Shown here: one piece after another, positions 49,603-58,776 of the stretch
Position numbering within the stretch: position 1 is the stretch's first letter
How the letters are laid out: each line of letters starts with the position of its first letter
NCBI RefSeq assembly: GCF_047971185.1
Contig: NZ_JBKDZH010000032.1
Location: 100,113 to 164,112, forward strand
Direction of reading: 5' to 3'
DNA: 64,000 bases
Source of the DNA: Kluyvera sp047971185
GTDB lineage: Bacteria > Pseudomonadota > Gammaproteobacteria > Enterobacterales > Enterobacteriaceae
Program-made: the position numbers and the translations under genes
Notes under the pieces: model-generated
What the model was told of the DNA's origin: nothing
Databases searched by the model: none
What the model saw: only the letters and a program-made list of their open reading frames with translations

Positions 49603-50862
49603 TTACGACTCCTCATGGCTTGATTCAGGTTCCCGATCCCACGACAGCCGAGGATCAAACGTCATTGCCGAGAACATGGTCATAATGACAACCAGCGCAA
49701 ACATCAGCGCACCAATCGCCGGATAAATATTCATTAACCCTCCAATACGCACCAGCGCGGAGAGCACTGCAATGACGAACACATCAATCATCGACCAGCG
49801 GCCAACAAACTCCACCACTTCGTAGATTAAGTGCATTCGTTCGCTGTCACGGTTGCGCCGCTTCAGACCGTTGGCGTCCAGGCACAGCCAGGCAATAGCG
49901 ATCATCTTCAGCGTCGGGACCATAATACTGGCGATGAAAATCACCATCGCCACCGGGTATGAGCCTTCGCTCCACAGCAAAATCACCCCGGCAATAATCG
50001 TCGAGGGCATTTTGTCGCCCAGCAGATCGGTAATCATGATCGGCAGAATATTGGCGGGAAGATACAGGATGATCGACGTCACCAGTAGCGCCATGGTCCA
50101 CTGCAAGCTGTGTTTTCGACGGGCATGACCTTTACTGTGACAGCGCGGACACTCCAGCTGGTCGACCGGCAAAATGGCCGTACAGCAGGCGCAGGAGCGC
50201 AGCCCCTGGCGCATACCGGTGATACCCGGCTTCAGCGGCTGGGCCAGCGCAGGCATCGGGGCAATATCGTCCCACAGCCAGCGGCGGTCGACGCACTGGA
50301 AGGTACGCAGCTGCAGCAAACAGAACAGACACCACGGCAGGAAGCTGCTGCCTACGCCAATATCGCCGTAGGCCATCAGCTTCACGAAGCTCACCAGAAC
50401 CCCGGCGAGAAAGATTTCCGCCATCCCCCACGTTTTCAGCGTAAACAGAATTCGCGCCAGAAACGCTTTCAGGCGATGCGGCATCGGTACGCGGTTCACC
50501 AGTAGCAGGATGGTAATCAGGCAGAACGCCGGCACCAGCTGCACAAACAGCAGAAAGAATGTCCCCAGGCTGGCGTAGTCTTCCGAGAACATGACGCCCG
50601 GGATTTCCAGCAGTTCGATCTGGCTGGTCACTCCCGCCACGTTCATGCTAATGAACGGAAACAGGTTGGCCAGCAGCAGCATAAATAGCGCCACCAGCAC
50701 GTAGGCGGTGGGACGGCGTCTCGGCTCGTCCCACACGGTGGTCAGCGTTGTCCCGCAGCGCGGGCACGTGGCCTTATGTCGGTGCTCAAGGTGCGGCAAC
50801 GCCACCAGCATGTCGCACTGTGAGCACAGAATATGCTGCGCAGCATGATGTTGATCGCACAT
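49603..50862 (-). CDS. pqiA: Intermembrane transport protein PqiA
   Basis: This 419-residue inner-membrane protein has two PqiA domains, each with four predicted helices and each preceded by a zinc-ribbon-like CxxC pair (CSQC..CPRC at the N terminus, CACC..CPRCH at about 225). It is the membrane partner of PqiB. The pqi operon is SoxRS-inducible by paraquat in E. coli; no SoxS box was assigned here. It starts 13 nt after the uup stop, consistent with an uup-pqiABC transcript. Confidence 0.96.
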   Translation of the reverse strand: MCDQHHAAQHILCSQCDMLVALPHLEHRHKATCPRCGTTLTTVWDEPRRRPTAYVLVALFMLLLANLFPFISMNVAGVTSQIELLEIPGVMFSEDYASLGTFFLLFVQLVPAFCLITILLLVNRVPMPHRLKAFLARILFTLKTWGMAEIFLAGVLVSFVKLMAYGDIGVGSSFLPWCLFCLLQLRTFQCVDRRWLWDDIAPMPALAQPLKPGITGMRQGLRSCACCTAILPVDQLECPRCHSKGHARRKHSLQWTMALLVTSIILYLPANILPIMITDLLGDKMPSTIIAGVILLWSEGSYPVAMVIFIASIMVPTLKMIAIAWLCLDANGLKRRNRDSERMHLIYEVVEFVGRWSMIDVFVIAVLSALVRIGGLMNIYPAIGALMFALVVIMTMFSAMTFDPRLSWDREPESSHEES

Positions 50863-50875
50863 GAAAAGTCCTCAA

Positions 50876-52783
50876 TCAGGCGCCGTTTTTTAACGCTTCC
50901 AGATATTCCCAACGTTCAAACGCTTCTTCCAGCGCCTGTTCTGCCTGCGACAGATCGGCCAACACCTTTTGGGTGTGGTCATGCGGCTGGCTGAAGAAAT
51001 TCGCATCAGCCACCTGCGCCTGCAACGCTTCTAATTCCGCTTCCAGCGTTTCCAGTTTCTGCGGCAGTTGCTCCAGCTCGCGCTGCAGGTTATAGCTTAG
51101 TTTGTTACTGGCGCGTTTGACAGTTTCTGCTTTTGGCTGAACCACTTCCGGCGCCTTCTTCGCCGCCGTCTGTTTTTGCGCCTGCGACTGAGACTGCTGG
51201 CCGCGCGCGTCGTGATAGCCGCCGACATACCGGCCAATGCGCCCTTCGCCTTCGAAGATCCAGCATTCGGTCACGGTCTTGTCGACAAACTGACGGTCGT
51301 GGCTCACCAGCAGCACGGTGCCCTGGTAGCCATCGATCAGCTCTTCGAGCAGCTCGAGCGTTTCCACGTCGAGGTCGTTGGTCGGTTCATCGAGAATCAG
51401 CAGGTTGCTGGGCTTGAGGAACAGACGCGCCAGCAGCAGACGGTTACGTTCACCGCCGGAGAGCGCGCGCACCGGCGTCATCGCCCGCTTCGGATGGAAC
51501 AGGAAGTCCTGCAGGTAGCCCAGCACGTGGCGCGGCTTACCGTTGACCATCACCTCCTGCTTGCCTTCCGCCAGGTTGTCCATCACCGTCCGGTCCGGAT
51601 CCAACTCGGCGCGGTGCTGGTCGAAGTAGGCCACTTCCAGCTTGGTGCCGACGTGAATGCGGCCGCTATCGGCCTGTAATTGGCCGAGCATCAGCTTCAG
51701 CAGCGTGGTTTTACCGCAGCCGTTGGCCCCGATCAGCGCAATTTTGTCGCCGCGCTGTACCTGCGCGGAGAAATCTTTCACCAGCACCTTGCCGTCGACC
51801 TGGTAGTTAACGTCTTCCATCTCGAAGACAATTTTGCCAGAGCGGGATGCCTCTTCCACCTGCATCTTCGCGCTGCCCATGACTTCACGGCGGGCGCTGC
51901 GCTCGTTACGCATTGCTTTCAGCGCGCGAACGCGGCCTTCGTTACGGGTACGACGGGCCTTAATGCCCTGGCGGATCCACACCTCTTCCTGCGCCAGCTT
52001 GCGATCGAATTCGGCGTTTTGCAGCTCTTCAACGCGCAGCGCTTCTTCTTTCTCGATCAGATACTGATCGTAATTGCCCGGATAGGTCACCAGCTTGCCG
52101 CGATCGAGATCGACAATCCGGGTCGCCATATTGCGAATAAACGAACGGTCGTGCGAAATGAAGATGATCGTGCCTTTAAAGGTTTTGAGGAAACCTTCCA
52201 GCCAGTCGATGGTTTCGATATCGAGGTGGTTGGTCGGTTCATCAAGCAGCAGCACGCGCGGGGCGCTCACCAGCGCACGGCCCAGCGCCGCTTTACGCAG
52301 CCAGCCGCCGGACAGCGACGCCAGCTCCATATCCGGCTCCAGGCCAAGCTGCGCCAGCACTTCGTTAATGCGGTTTTCCAGCTGCCACAGGCCGTGGTGA
52401 TCCAGCTGTTCCTGGACCTTCGCCAGCTCCTGCAGATTTTTATCGCTCGGGTCGGTGATGACCAGATGCGAGATATCGTGATAGCGCTTGAGATACTCCG
52501 CCTGCTCTTCAATACCTTCGGCAACAAAGTCATACACGCTGCCCTGCACGTTACGCGGTGGATCCTGCTGCAAGCGCGCCACCACCAGGTCCTGCTCGTA
52601 GACAATACGCCCATCGTCAAGACCCTGCTCGCGGTTGAGGATCTTCATCAGCGTCGATTTGCCCGCGCCGTTACGGCCCACCAGACAGACGCGCTCATTA
52701 TCCTCAATGTGCAGCTCGGCGTTATCGAGAAGCGGCGCGTCGCTGAACGACAGCCAGGCGCCATGCATACTAATTAATGACAT
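50876..52783 (-). CDS. uup: ABC-F ATPase Uup
   Basis: This 635-residue soluble ABC-F protein has two nucleotide-binding domains: Walker A GRNGAGKST and GANGCGKTT, signatures SLSGGWLRKAAL and ALSGGERNRLLL, Walker B VLLLDEPTNHLD and LLILDEPTNDLD. The linker between them and a C-terminal coiled coil (NLQRELEQLPQKLETLEAEL) are typical of Uup. It acts on ribosomes or branched DNA; loss raises precise transposon excision in E. coli. It lies 12 nt after rlmL. Confidence 0.96.
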   Translation of the reverse strand: MSLISMHGAWLSFSDAPLLDNAELHIEDNERVCLVGRNGAGKSTLMKILNREQGLDDGRIVYEQDLVVARLQQDPPRNVQGSVYDFVAEGIEEQAEYLKRYHDISHLVITDPSDKNLQELAKVQEQLDHHGLWQLENRINEVLAQLGLEPDMELASLSGGWLRKAALGRALVSAPRVLLLDEPTNHLDIETIDWLEGFLKTFKGTIIFISHDRSFIRNMATRIVDLDRGKLVTYPGNYDQYLIEKEEALRVEELQNAEFDRKLAQEEVWIRQGIKARRTRNEGRVRALKAMRNERSARREVMGSAKMQVEEASRSGKIVFEMEDVNYQVDGKVLVKDFSAQVQRGDKIALIGANGCGKTTLLKLMLGQLQADSGRIHVGTKLEVAYFDQHRAELDPDRTVMDNLAEGKQEVMVNGKPRHVLGYLQDFLFHPKRAMTPVRALSGGERNRLLLARLFLKPSNLLILDEPTNDLDVETLELLEELIDGYQGTVLLVSHDRQFVDKTVTECWIFEGEGRIGRYVGGYHDARGQQSQSQAQKQTAAKKAPEVVQPKAETVKRASNKLSYNLQRELEQLPQKLETLEAELEALQAQVADANFFSQPHDHTQKVLADLSQAEQALEEAFERWEYLEALKNGA

Positions 52784-52795
52784 TCTTTATTCCTT

Positions 52796-54901
52796 TCAGG
52801 CTGCGGTAATCAGCCAGCAGTTGTGGATCTGACGGTTACGGGCAAAATCCTGCGACTGTGTTTTCTGGGTAATGTCTTGTGCTTTCAGTCCCAGTTCTGC
52901 CATGCCGTCGTGGTCCATACGGAAACCGCGTTTGTTGTTGGAGAACATAATGGTGCCGCCTTTACGCAGCAGACGCTTCAGATCCTTCATCAAACGCAGG
53001 TGATCGCGCTGGACGTCAAACGCATCTTCCATGCGCTTGGAGTTGGAGAAGGTCGGCGGATCGATAAAGATCACATCAAACTGTTCGTCGGTATCGCGTA
53101 GCCACGCCAGCACGTCCGCCTGCATCAGACGGTGCGCACGGCCGGTCAGGCCGTTCAGGCGCAGGTTACGTTCAGCCCACTCCAGGTAGGTGCGCGACAT
53201 ATCCACGGTGGTGGTCGAGCGCGCGCCGCCCAGACCGGCGTGCACGCTGGCGCTGCCGGTGTAGGAGAACAGGTTGAGGAAGTCTTTGCCTTTGCTCATC
53301 TCGCCGAGCATGCGGCGGGCGATACGGTGGTCAAGGAACAGGCCGGTGTCCAGATAGTCGGTAAGGTTGACCCACAGACGGGCGTTATATTCGCTCACCT
53401 GCATGAAGTCGCCCTTCTCGTTCATCTTCTGATACTGGTTTTTGCCTTTCTGGCGCTCGCGGGTTTTCAGCACCAGTTTGTTTGGCGCAATGCCCAGCAC
53501 CGCGATGGTGGCGGCGATGATATCGAACAGACGCTGACGCGCTTTGTTGGCGTCGACGGTTTTCGGCGGCGCATACTCCTGCACCACCACCCAATCGGCG
53601 TAGCGGTCCACGGCGACGTTATATTCCGGCAGATCGGCATCGTACAGGCGATAGCACTCAATGCCTTCCTGTTTCGCCCACTTCTCGAATTTCTTCAGAT
53701 TTTTGCGCAGACGGTTGGCATAGTCTTCCGCCAGCGACGCTGGTTTTTCGCCGGTGCTTTCCGTCAGGTGATAGTTTTTCTGCACGCAGTCCAGCGGGCC
53801 GTTTTTCGCCTTAAACTGGCGTTCGGCACGCAATTGCAGGCAGCTCAGCAATTCCGGCGAGGCGCTGAACAGCGACAGGTTCCAGCCGCCAAACTGGTTT
53901 TTCATATTACGACCCAGCAGGCTGTGCATCGCAATCAGCGCCGGTTCGCTTTCCAGACGCTCGCCGTACGGCGGGTTGCTGATCACGGTGCCGTACGGCC
54001 CTTTTGGCAGCGGGTTAGTCAGCTGGGCGACGTCCTTCACTTCAAAGGTGATCAGCTCGCCAATCCCGGCGCGACGGGCGTTGCTGCGCGCCAGCTCCAC
54101 CACGCGGCTGTCAACATCGGAGCCATAGAAGCGAGATTCATAGGCCGCCAGCCCGGCGCGCGCGCGCGTCTGCGCGTCGGCTTTAACGTCTTTCCAGACG
54201 GCATCGTCGTGCTGCGCCCAGCCGCTAAAGCCCCAGTGGCCGCGATGCAGCCCCGGCGCGCGATCGGTCGCCCACATCGCCGCTTCAATCAGCAGCGTAC
54301 CGGAACCGCACATCGGATCGAGCAACGGCGTACCCGGCACCCAGCCAGAGCGCATCACGATCGCCGCCGCGAGGTTCTCTTTGATCGGCGCCATACCGGT
54401 GCGATCGCGGTAGCCGCGCAGGTGCAGGCCTTCGCCGCTCAGGTCGAGGGAAATATAGGCGGTCTCTTTATTCAGACGCACGTTAATGCGCAGATCCGGA
54501 TTGTCGCGATCGACATTCGGACGCGGCAGGTTTTTACGCGTAAAAGCGTCGACAATCGCATCTTTTACCTTCAACGCACCGTACTGGCTGTTACGAATGC
54601 TATCGTTCAGGCCGCCAAAGCTCACCGCAAAGGTGGCGTCAGGGGTGAAGATAGACGTCCAGTCGATCGCCTGAACGCCCAGATAAAGATCGAGATCGCT
54701 CCAGACGCTACATTCTCCCAGCGGCATCATAATGCGCGACGCCAGGCGGCTCCACATCAGGCTTTTGTACAGAAGCTGCGTGTCGCCCTGGAAATGGACG
54801 CCGCCCTGGGCAATCTGGCACTCTTGGGCGCCCAGGCCTTCCAGTTCAGTTTTTAACAGCTCTTCCAGCCCACGGGCCGTACTGGCAAACAGAGAATTCA
54901 T
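52796..54901 (-). CDS. rlmL: Bifunctional 23S rRNA m2G2445 / m7G2069 methyltransferase RlmKL
   Basis: This 701-residue fusion has an N-terminal THUMP domain (about 45-155), the RlmL methyltransferase for G2445 with LLDPMCGSGTLLIEAA and VISNPPYGERL, and a C-terminal RlmK methyltransferase for G2069 with FLNLFSYTGSASVHAGLGGA and VIFIDPPTFSNSK. It is the first gene of the rlmL-uup-pqiABC group and is divergent from ycbX across 98 nt. Confidence 0.96.
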   Translation of the reverse strand: MNSLFASTARGLEELLKTELEGLGAQECQIAQGGVHFQGDTQLLYKSLMWSRLASRIMMPLGECSVWSDLDLYLGVQAIDWTSIFTPDATFAVSFGGLNDSIRNSQYGALKVKDAIVDAFTRKNLPRPNVDRDNPDLRINVRLNKETAYISLDLSGEGLHLRGYRDRTGMAPIKENLAAAIVMRSGWVPGTPLLDPMCGSGTLLIEAAMWATDRAPGLHRGHWGFSGWAQHDDAVWKDVKADAQTRARAGLAAYESRFYGSDVDSRVVELARSNARRAGIGELITFEVKDVAQLTNPLPKGPYGTVISNPPYGERLESEPALIAMHSLLGRNMKNQFGGWNLSLFSASPELLSCLQLRAERQFKAKNGPLDCVQKNYHLTESTGEKPASLAEDYANRLRKNLKKFEKWAKQEGIECYRLYDADLPEYNVAVDRYADWVVVQEYAPPKTVDANKARQRLFDIIAATIAVLGIAPNKLVLKTRERQKGKNQYQKMNEKGDFMQVSEYNARLWVNLTDYLDTGLFLDHRIARRMLGEMSKGKDFLNLFSYTGSASVHAGLGGARSTTTVDMSRTYLEWAERNLRLNGLTGRAHRLMQADVLAWLRDTDEQFDVIFIDPPTFSNSKRMEDAFDVQRDHLRLMKDLKRLLRKGGTIMFSNNKRGFRMDHDGMAELGLKAQDITQKTQSQDFARNRQIHNCWLITAA

Positions 54902-54999
54902 ATCGTCACTTTTACTCGCAGAAAATTGTTGCGCATTATAGCCAATCTGCGCCCCATGTCATAAAGTTAAAGGCTTATTTTCGACTCAGGGACAGCGTT

Positions 55000-56109
55000 G
55001 TGGCTACATTATCGAGGCTTTTTATACATCCGGTGAAATCGATGCGGGGGATTGGCCTCACGCACGCCTTTGCTGATATTAGCGGGTTGGCGTTTGACCG
55101 CATTTTTATGATCACCGAACCCGATGGCACCTTTATTACCGCCCGACAGTTTCCGGCGATGGTGCGTTTTACGCCAGCCGTCCTGCACGATGGTTTACAT
55201 CTCACCGCACCCGACGGCAGCAGCGCGCTGGTGCGTTTTGCCGATTTCAGCGGCCAGCCCTCGCCGACCGAAGTCTGGGGCAACCATTTTACCTCGCGTA
55301 TCGCGCCAGATGCCATTAATCAGTGGCTGTCGCCGTTCTTTAAACGCGATATTCAGCTGCGCTGGCTCGGCGCAGACCTTACCCGCCGCGTTAAGCGTCA
55401 CGATGCCGTGCCGCTCTCCTTTGCCGACGGCTTCCCGTTCCTGCTGGTTAACGAAGCCTCGCTGCGCGATCTGCAGCAGCGCTGCAAAGCCAGCGTGCGG
55501 GTAGAACAGTTCCGCCCCAATCTGGTGGTCACCGGCGTTGAAGCCTGGGCTGAAGACAGCTGGAAAACGATTCGCATCGGCGACGTCGTCTTCGACGTGG
55601 TAAAACCGTGCAGCCGCTGTGTTTTTACCACCATCAGCCCGGAGAAAGGGCAAAAGCACCCTGCCGGCGAGCCGCTGAGCACTTTACAGTCATTCCGTAC
55701 CGACCCGGCCAGCGGCGACGTCGATTTTGGCCAGAACCTGATTGCCCGCAACAGCGGCGTGGTGCGCGTGGGCGATGAGGTGGAAATCCTCGCGACCGGG
55801 CCGGCAAAGGCGTATACCGCCGGGCAAATCGACGACACCGTTGCACCGCAGGCGCAGCAAAACGCGCTGGTTGATATCGAGTGGGAGGGGAAAACCTTCA
55901 GCGGGAATAATCAGCAAGTCTTACTGGAACAGCTTGAGCAGCAGGGAATTCGTATCCCCTACTCCTGCCGCGCCGGCCTGTGCGGCAGCTGCCGCGTGAC
56001 GCTGGTTGACGGAGAAGTGAGTCCGTTGAAGAAAAGCGCTATCGACGCCGATGGCACCATTCTGAGCTGTAGCTGCGTGCCGAAAACGGCGCTGAAGCTG
56101 AGCCGTTAA
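55000..56109 (+). CDS. ycbX: MOSC-domain reductase YcbX with 2Fe-2S ferredoxin domain
   Basis: This 369-residue protein has a beta-barrel N-terminal domain (LFIHPVKSMRGIGLTHA), a MOSC molybdenum-cofactor domain (CSRC near residue 204) and a C-terminal ferredoxin domain with CRAGLCGSC and a final C-x-C for the 2Fe-2S cluster. YcbX reduces N-hydroxylated bases such as 6-hydroxylaminopurine with CysJ as electron donor. The start is a GTG (55000) giving MATLSRLF, matching the family, with CAGGGA upstream. Its stop abuts that of convergent zapC. Confidence 0.95.
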   Translation: MATLSRLFIHPVKSMRGIGLTHAFADISGLAFDRIFMITEPDGTFITARQFPAMVRFTPAVLHDGLHLTAPDGSSALVRFADFSGQPSPTEVWGNHFTSRIAPDAINQWLSPFFKRDIQLRWLGADLTRRVKRHDAVPLSFADGFPFLLVNEASLRDLQQRCKASVRVEQFRPNLVVTGVEAWAEDSWKTIRIGDVVFDVVKPCSRCVFTTISPEKGQKHPAGEPLSTLQSFRTDPASGDVDFGQNLIARNSGVVRVGDEVEILATGPAKAYTAGQIDDTVAPQAQQNALVDIEWEGKTFSGNNQQVLLEQLEQQGIRIPYSCRAGLCGSCRVTLVDGEVSPLKKSAIDADGTILSCSCVPKTALKLSR

Positions 56110-56652
56110 TTAAACCGCCTGTTCCAGGCTGTAACCGTCCAGCCCCGGCTGCGGTTGCAGCCTGTCGTTCATGATTTTGATCGGATCGCCAAGCTGCATC
56201 GTGCGCCCGGCCAGTACCAGACCCGGCTGAGCCAGCAGACACAGCGCGGCATTTTCACCCGGTTCAACCACCAGCAGATTCACCTGGCTGTCGTCATCGC
56301 TCAGCCAGACGCTGGCCGCATCGCCGGTCATCGGCGTCCAGCCGTTATTATGGGCGCGGAAGTGCCAGCTTTTCGGCATTTGCGGTTTCAGGAAGCGAAT
56401 CGCCACCAGGGCGTTAAGGATCAGCTCGGCACGATGTTCTTTAGACAGCAGCAGATCGCGACATTTTTCTTCAAAAGAGAAATAGAGCGCGGCGTCATCG
56501 ACGCAAAAACCGGTGGGCGCAAAAGCATCGGGCGTTAACATGCGGCGGGCAAAACGCGAGCGAAACAACATGCCGTTGGCTAAATCGAGCATCATACGAT
56601 CGTGCTCTTCATCATAATACCAGCGCCAGTTATCATCAGGTTTAATTCGCAT
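56110..56652 (-). CDS. zapC: Cell-division protein ZapC
   Basis: This 180-residue cytoplasmic protein binds FtsZ and promotes bundling of the Z-ring. It is recognised by MRIKPDDNWRWYYDEEHDRM, DLANGMLFRSRFARRMLTPD and VALA/FFSFEEKCRDLLLS-type segments. A purine-rich GGGGGAGAAAA precedes the ATG. It lies between pyrD and ycbX as in E. coli. Confidence 0.95.
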   Translation of the reverse strand: MRIKPDDNWRWYYDEEHDRMMLDLANGMLFRSRFARRMLTPDAFAPTGFCVDDAALYFSFEEKCRDLLLSKEHRAELILNALVAIRFLKPQMPKSWHFRAHNNGWTPMTGDAASVWLSDDDSQVNLLVVEPGENAALCLLAQPGLVLAGRTMQLGDPIKIMNDRLQPQPGLDGYSLEQAV

Positions 56653-56817
56653 TTTTCTCCCCCATCATTTTTGCATCCTATGCGGCGTCTTTTCTTCCAT
56701 TGCGTTATTGTCGCCCTAAATAATAAAAGACCAATATGTCTAAATAAGCAACAATAGGGAAATATAAAGCAACCAGGGCCGGAAATAAAGCCCTGGATCA
56801 CATTACTGGGAAAAAGA

Positions 56818-57828
56818 CTAGATGTGAGTAACGATTTCTTTAATCAGCGGTGGGCCTTTAAAAATAAAGCCGGAATAAATCTGCACCAGCGACGCACCGG
56901 CTGCCATCTTCTCGCGGGCCGCCACCACCGAGTCGATACCGCCGACGCCAATAATAGGCAACTGACCTTTTAATTCCGCGGACAGCATACGAATAATTTC
57001 GGTGCTTTTTAATTGTAATGGACGACCGCTTAAACCACCGGTTTCATCACAATGTTTCATCCCCTGAACCAGAGAACGATCCAATGTCGTATTGGTGGCA
57101 ATTACCCCATCAATATTATGGCGAACTAAACTGTCGGCAACCTGGATCAACTCTTCATGAGAAAGATCCGGCGCGATCTTCACCGCCACAGGAACATATT
57201 TATGATGTTTTTCCTGGAGCTCAGATTGTTTATTTTTAATACCGGAAAGCAGATCGTCGAGCGCGTCGCCATATTGTAGCGTACGCAGCCCCGGGGTATT
57301 TGGCGATGAAATATTAATCGCAATATAACCGGCATAGGCGTAGATTTTTTCCATACAAATCAGATAGTCATCTTTACCATGCTCGACAGGGGTATCTTTA
57401 TTCTTGCCGATATTAATCCCCAGAATACCGTCGAAATGCGCTTTTTTAACGTTCTCGACCAGGTTATCAACGCCGTGGTTATTGAAGCCCATGCGGTTGA
57501 TCAGCCCTTCGGCATCCACCAGGCGGAACAGACGCGGTTTGTCGTTACCCGGCTGCGGCCGCGGCGTCACGGTACCGATCTCGATCGAACCAAATCCCAT
57601 GGCCCCTAAGGCATCAATACATTCACCATCTTTATCCAGACCCGCCGCCAGACCGAGAGGGTTTTTAAACGTCAGCCCCATGCAGGTCACCGGCTTTTCC
57701 GGCACTTTCTGGCGCACAAGCGCTTCCAGCGGCGTACCGGTGACTCGGCGTAATTGTTGAAACGTTAATTCATGAGCGCGCTCTGGATCGAGCTGAAAAA
57801 GTGCTTTACGAACGAAGGGATAGTACAT
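56818..57828 (-). CDS. pyrD: Dihydroorotate dehydrogenase (quinone), class 2
   Basis: This 336-residue membrane-associated flavoprotein oxidises dihydroorotate to orotate with quinone as acceptor. An N-terminal helical membrane-docking segment (MYYPFVRKALFQLDPERAHE) precedes a TIM barrel with FKNPLGLAAGLDKDGECIDA, RMGFNNHGVDN, INISSPNTPGLR (catalytic Ser) and IIGVGGI for FMN. The start follows AGGAGAG. A leader hairpin and PurR box lie upstream. It is divergent from ssuE. Confidence 0.98.
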   Translation of the reverse strand: MYYPFVRKALFQLDPERAHELTFQQLRRVTGTPLEALVRQKVPEKPVTCMGLTFKNPLGLAAGLDKDGECIDALGAMGFGSIEIGTVTPRPQPGNDKPRLFRLVDAEGLINRMGFNNHGVDNLVENVKKAHFDGILGINIGKNKDTPVEHGKDDYLICMEKIYAYAGYIAINISSPNTPGLRTLQYGDALDDLLSGIKNKQSELQEKHHKYVPVAVKIAPDLSHEELIQVADSLVRHNIDGVIATNTTLDRSLVQGMKHCDETGGLSGRPLQLKSTEIIRMLSAELKGQLPIIGVGGIDSVVAAREKMAAGASLVQIYSGFIFKGPPLIKEIVTHI

Positions 57829-57843
57829 GAACTCTCCTGGATT

Positions 57844-57861
57844 CCCGGTGTGCAAACCGGG
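57844..57861 (-). promoter_or_regulatory. pyrD leader hairpin with initiating C-run
   Basis: On the minus strand the likely transcript start falls in CGCCCCCGG, just downstream of a CATAAT -10. CCCGGT and ACCGGG then form a hairpin directly upstream of the ribosome site. E. coli pyrD is controlled by CTP/GTP-dependent start selection that makes or omits this hairpin. The elements are visible; the mechanism here is inferred. Confidence 0.65.
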
Positions 57862-57914
57862 GGCGTATTATGTGCGATCTCGCACAGAAAGGGAATTGAC
57901 CTGCGGCAAAAAAA

Positions 57915-57930
57915 ACGCAATCGTTTCCCT
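57915..57930 (-). promoter_or_regulatory. PurR box upstream of pyrD
   Basis: ACGCAATCGTTTCCCT matches the PurR consensus ACGCAAACGTTTGCGT at 12 of 16 positions, including ACGCAA and CGTTT. It lies about 45 nt upstream of the presumed pyrD -10. PurR repression of pyrD is known in E. coli. Confidence 0.65.
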
Positions 57931-58079
57931 CGCCTTCCTTTATTTCTTCCTTCGTCATATGCGTTTTCTGGTAATCCTACGCCAGAAAAAGTATTTCGCG
58001 CGCCTGAGCACCTTTGAGACACTGACGTAAATATTATCAACTTTAAATTAATGTATATTTTTAGTTATAAGGAGAGATT

Positions 58080-58655
58080 ATGCGCGTCATTACTTTAGCC
58101 GGTAGCCCACGTTTCCCGTCTCGTTCCAGCGCCCTGCTGGAGTATGCGCGCGAGAAGCTCTCGGCGGCCGACGTGGAAGTCTTCCACTGGCATCTGCAAA
58201 ATTTTGCCCCGGAGGATCTGTTCTACGCCCGCTTTGATAGCCCTGCGCTGCAAACGCTGACCGAGCAGTTGAAACATGCCGATGGGCTGATCATTGCCAC
58301 GCCGGTCTATAAAGCCTCGTTTGCCGGTGCGTTAAAAGCCCTGCTGGACCTGCTCCCCGAACGCGCGCTGGAAGGAAAAGTGGTGCTGCCGCTCGCCACC
58401 GGCGGAACCGTGGCGCATATGCTGGCGGTAGATTACGCCCTTAAACCGGTGCTCAATGCGCTCAAGGCCCAGGAAATTTTACACGGTGTGTTTGCCGACG
58501 ATAGCCAGGTGACCGACTATCAGCACAAGCCGCAGTTCAGCCCGAACCTGCACACGCGGCTGGACAGCGCGCTGGAGACGTTCTGGCAGGCGCTGCATCG
58601 GCGGGACATTCAGGTGCCCGCTTTCAGCGCGGTGCGACAAACCGCGCATGTTTGA
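58080..58655 (+). CDS. ssuE: NADPH-dependent FMN reductase SsuE
   Basis: This 191-residue flavodoxin-like reductase supplies FMNH2 to the alkanesulfonate monooxygenase SsuD. MRVITLAGSPRFPSRSSALL is the FMN-binding loop; ATPVYKASFAGALKALLDLL and LPLATGGTVAHMLAVDYALK are conserved with E. coli SsuE. The start has AAGGAGAG upstream. In E. coli it is the first gene of ssuEADCB, but here a terminator follows 5 nt after the stop and the next gene is pepN, so the rest of the operon is missing from this site. Confidence 0.94.
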   Translation: MRVITLAGSPRFPSRSSALLEYAREKLSAADVEVFHWHLQNFAPEDLFYARFDSPALQTLTEQLKHADGLIIATPVYKASFAGALKALLDLLPERALEGKVVLPLATGGTVAHMLAVDYALKPVLNALKAQEILHGVFADDSQVTDYQHKPQFSPNLHTRLDSALETFWQALHRRDIQVPAFSAVRQTAHV

Positions 58656-58659
58656 TAAA

Positions 58660-58697
58660 AAAAACGCCGCAGGTTAAAGCCCGCGGCGTTTTTGTTT
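58660..58697. terminator. Terminator after ssuE
   Basis: AAAAACGCCGC and GCGGCGTTTTT form an 11-bp stem around a 12-nt loop, with T-rich sequence after it on both strands, so it can act on ssuE and on the convergent pepN transcript. Confidence 0.9.
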
Positions 58698-58725
58698 GTA
58701 TAAACGTCACCTGGTCGCGCAAAAG

Positions 58726-58773
58726 CGATGGCGGAAAAGCCCCGGAGTCGGCGTTCCGCCTCGTCCGGGCTAC
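58726..58773. repeat. REP-like palindromic element between ssuE and pepN
   Basis: GCGATGGCGGAA and TTCCGCCTCGTCCGGGCTAC form an interrupted palindrome with GGCGGAA/TTCCGCC arms. Its end resembles the enterobacterial REP tail (CCTTATCCGGCCTAC type). It is a single copy in this window, placed at the 3' end of pepN, a usual REP position. Confidence 0.55.
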
Positions 58774-58776
58774 CGG

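Noticed and set aside
51680..52777. 365-codon plus-strand frame opposite uup
   Set aside because: Antisense shadow of the uup coding sequence; no supporting motif or ribosome site.
53132..54856. 574-codon plus-strand frame opposite rlmL
   Set aside because: Antisense shadow; composition rich in His, Gln and Arg as expected from reverse reading, with no start signal.
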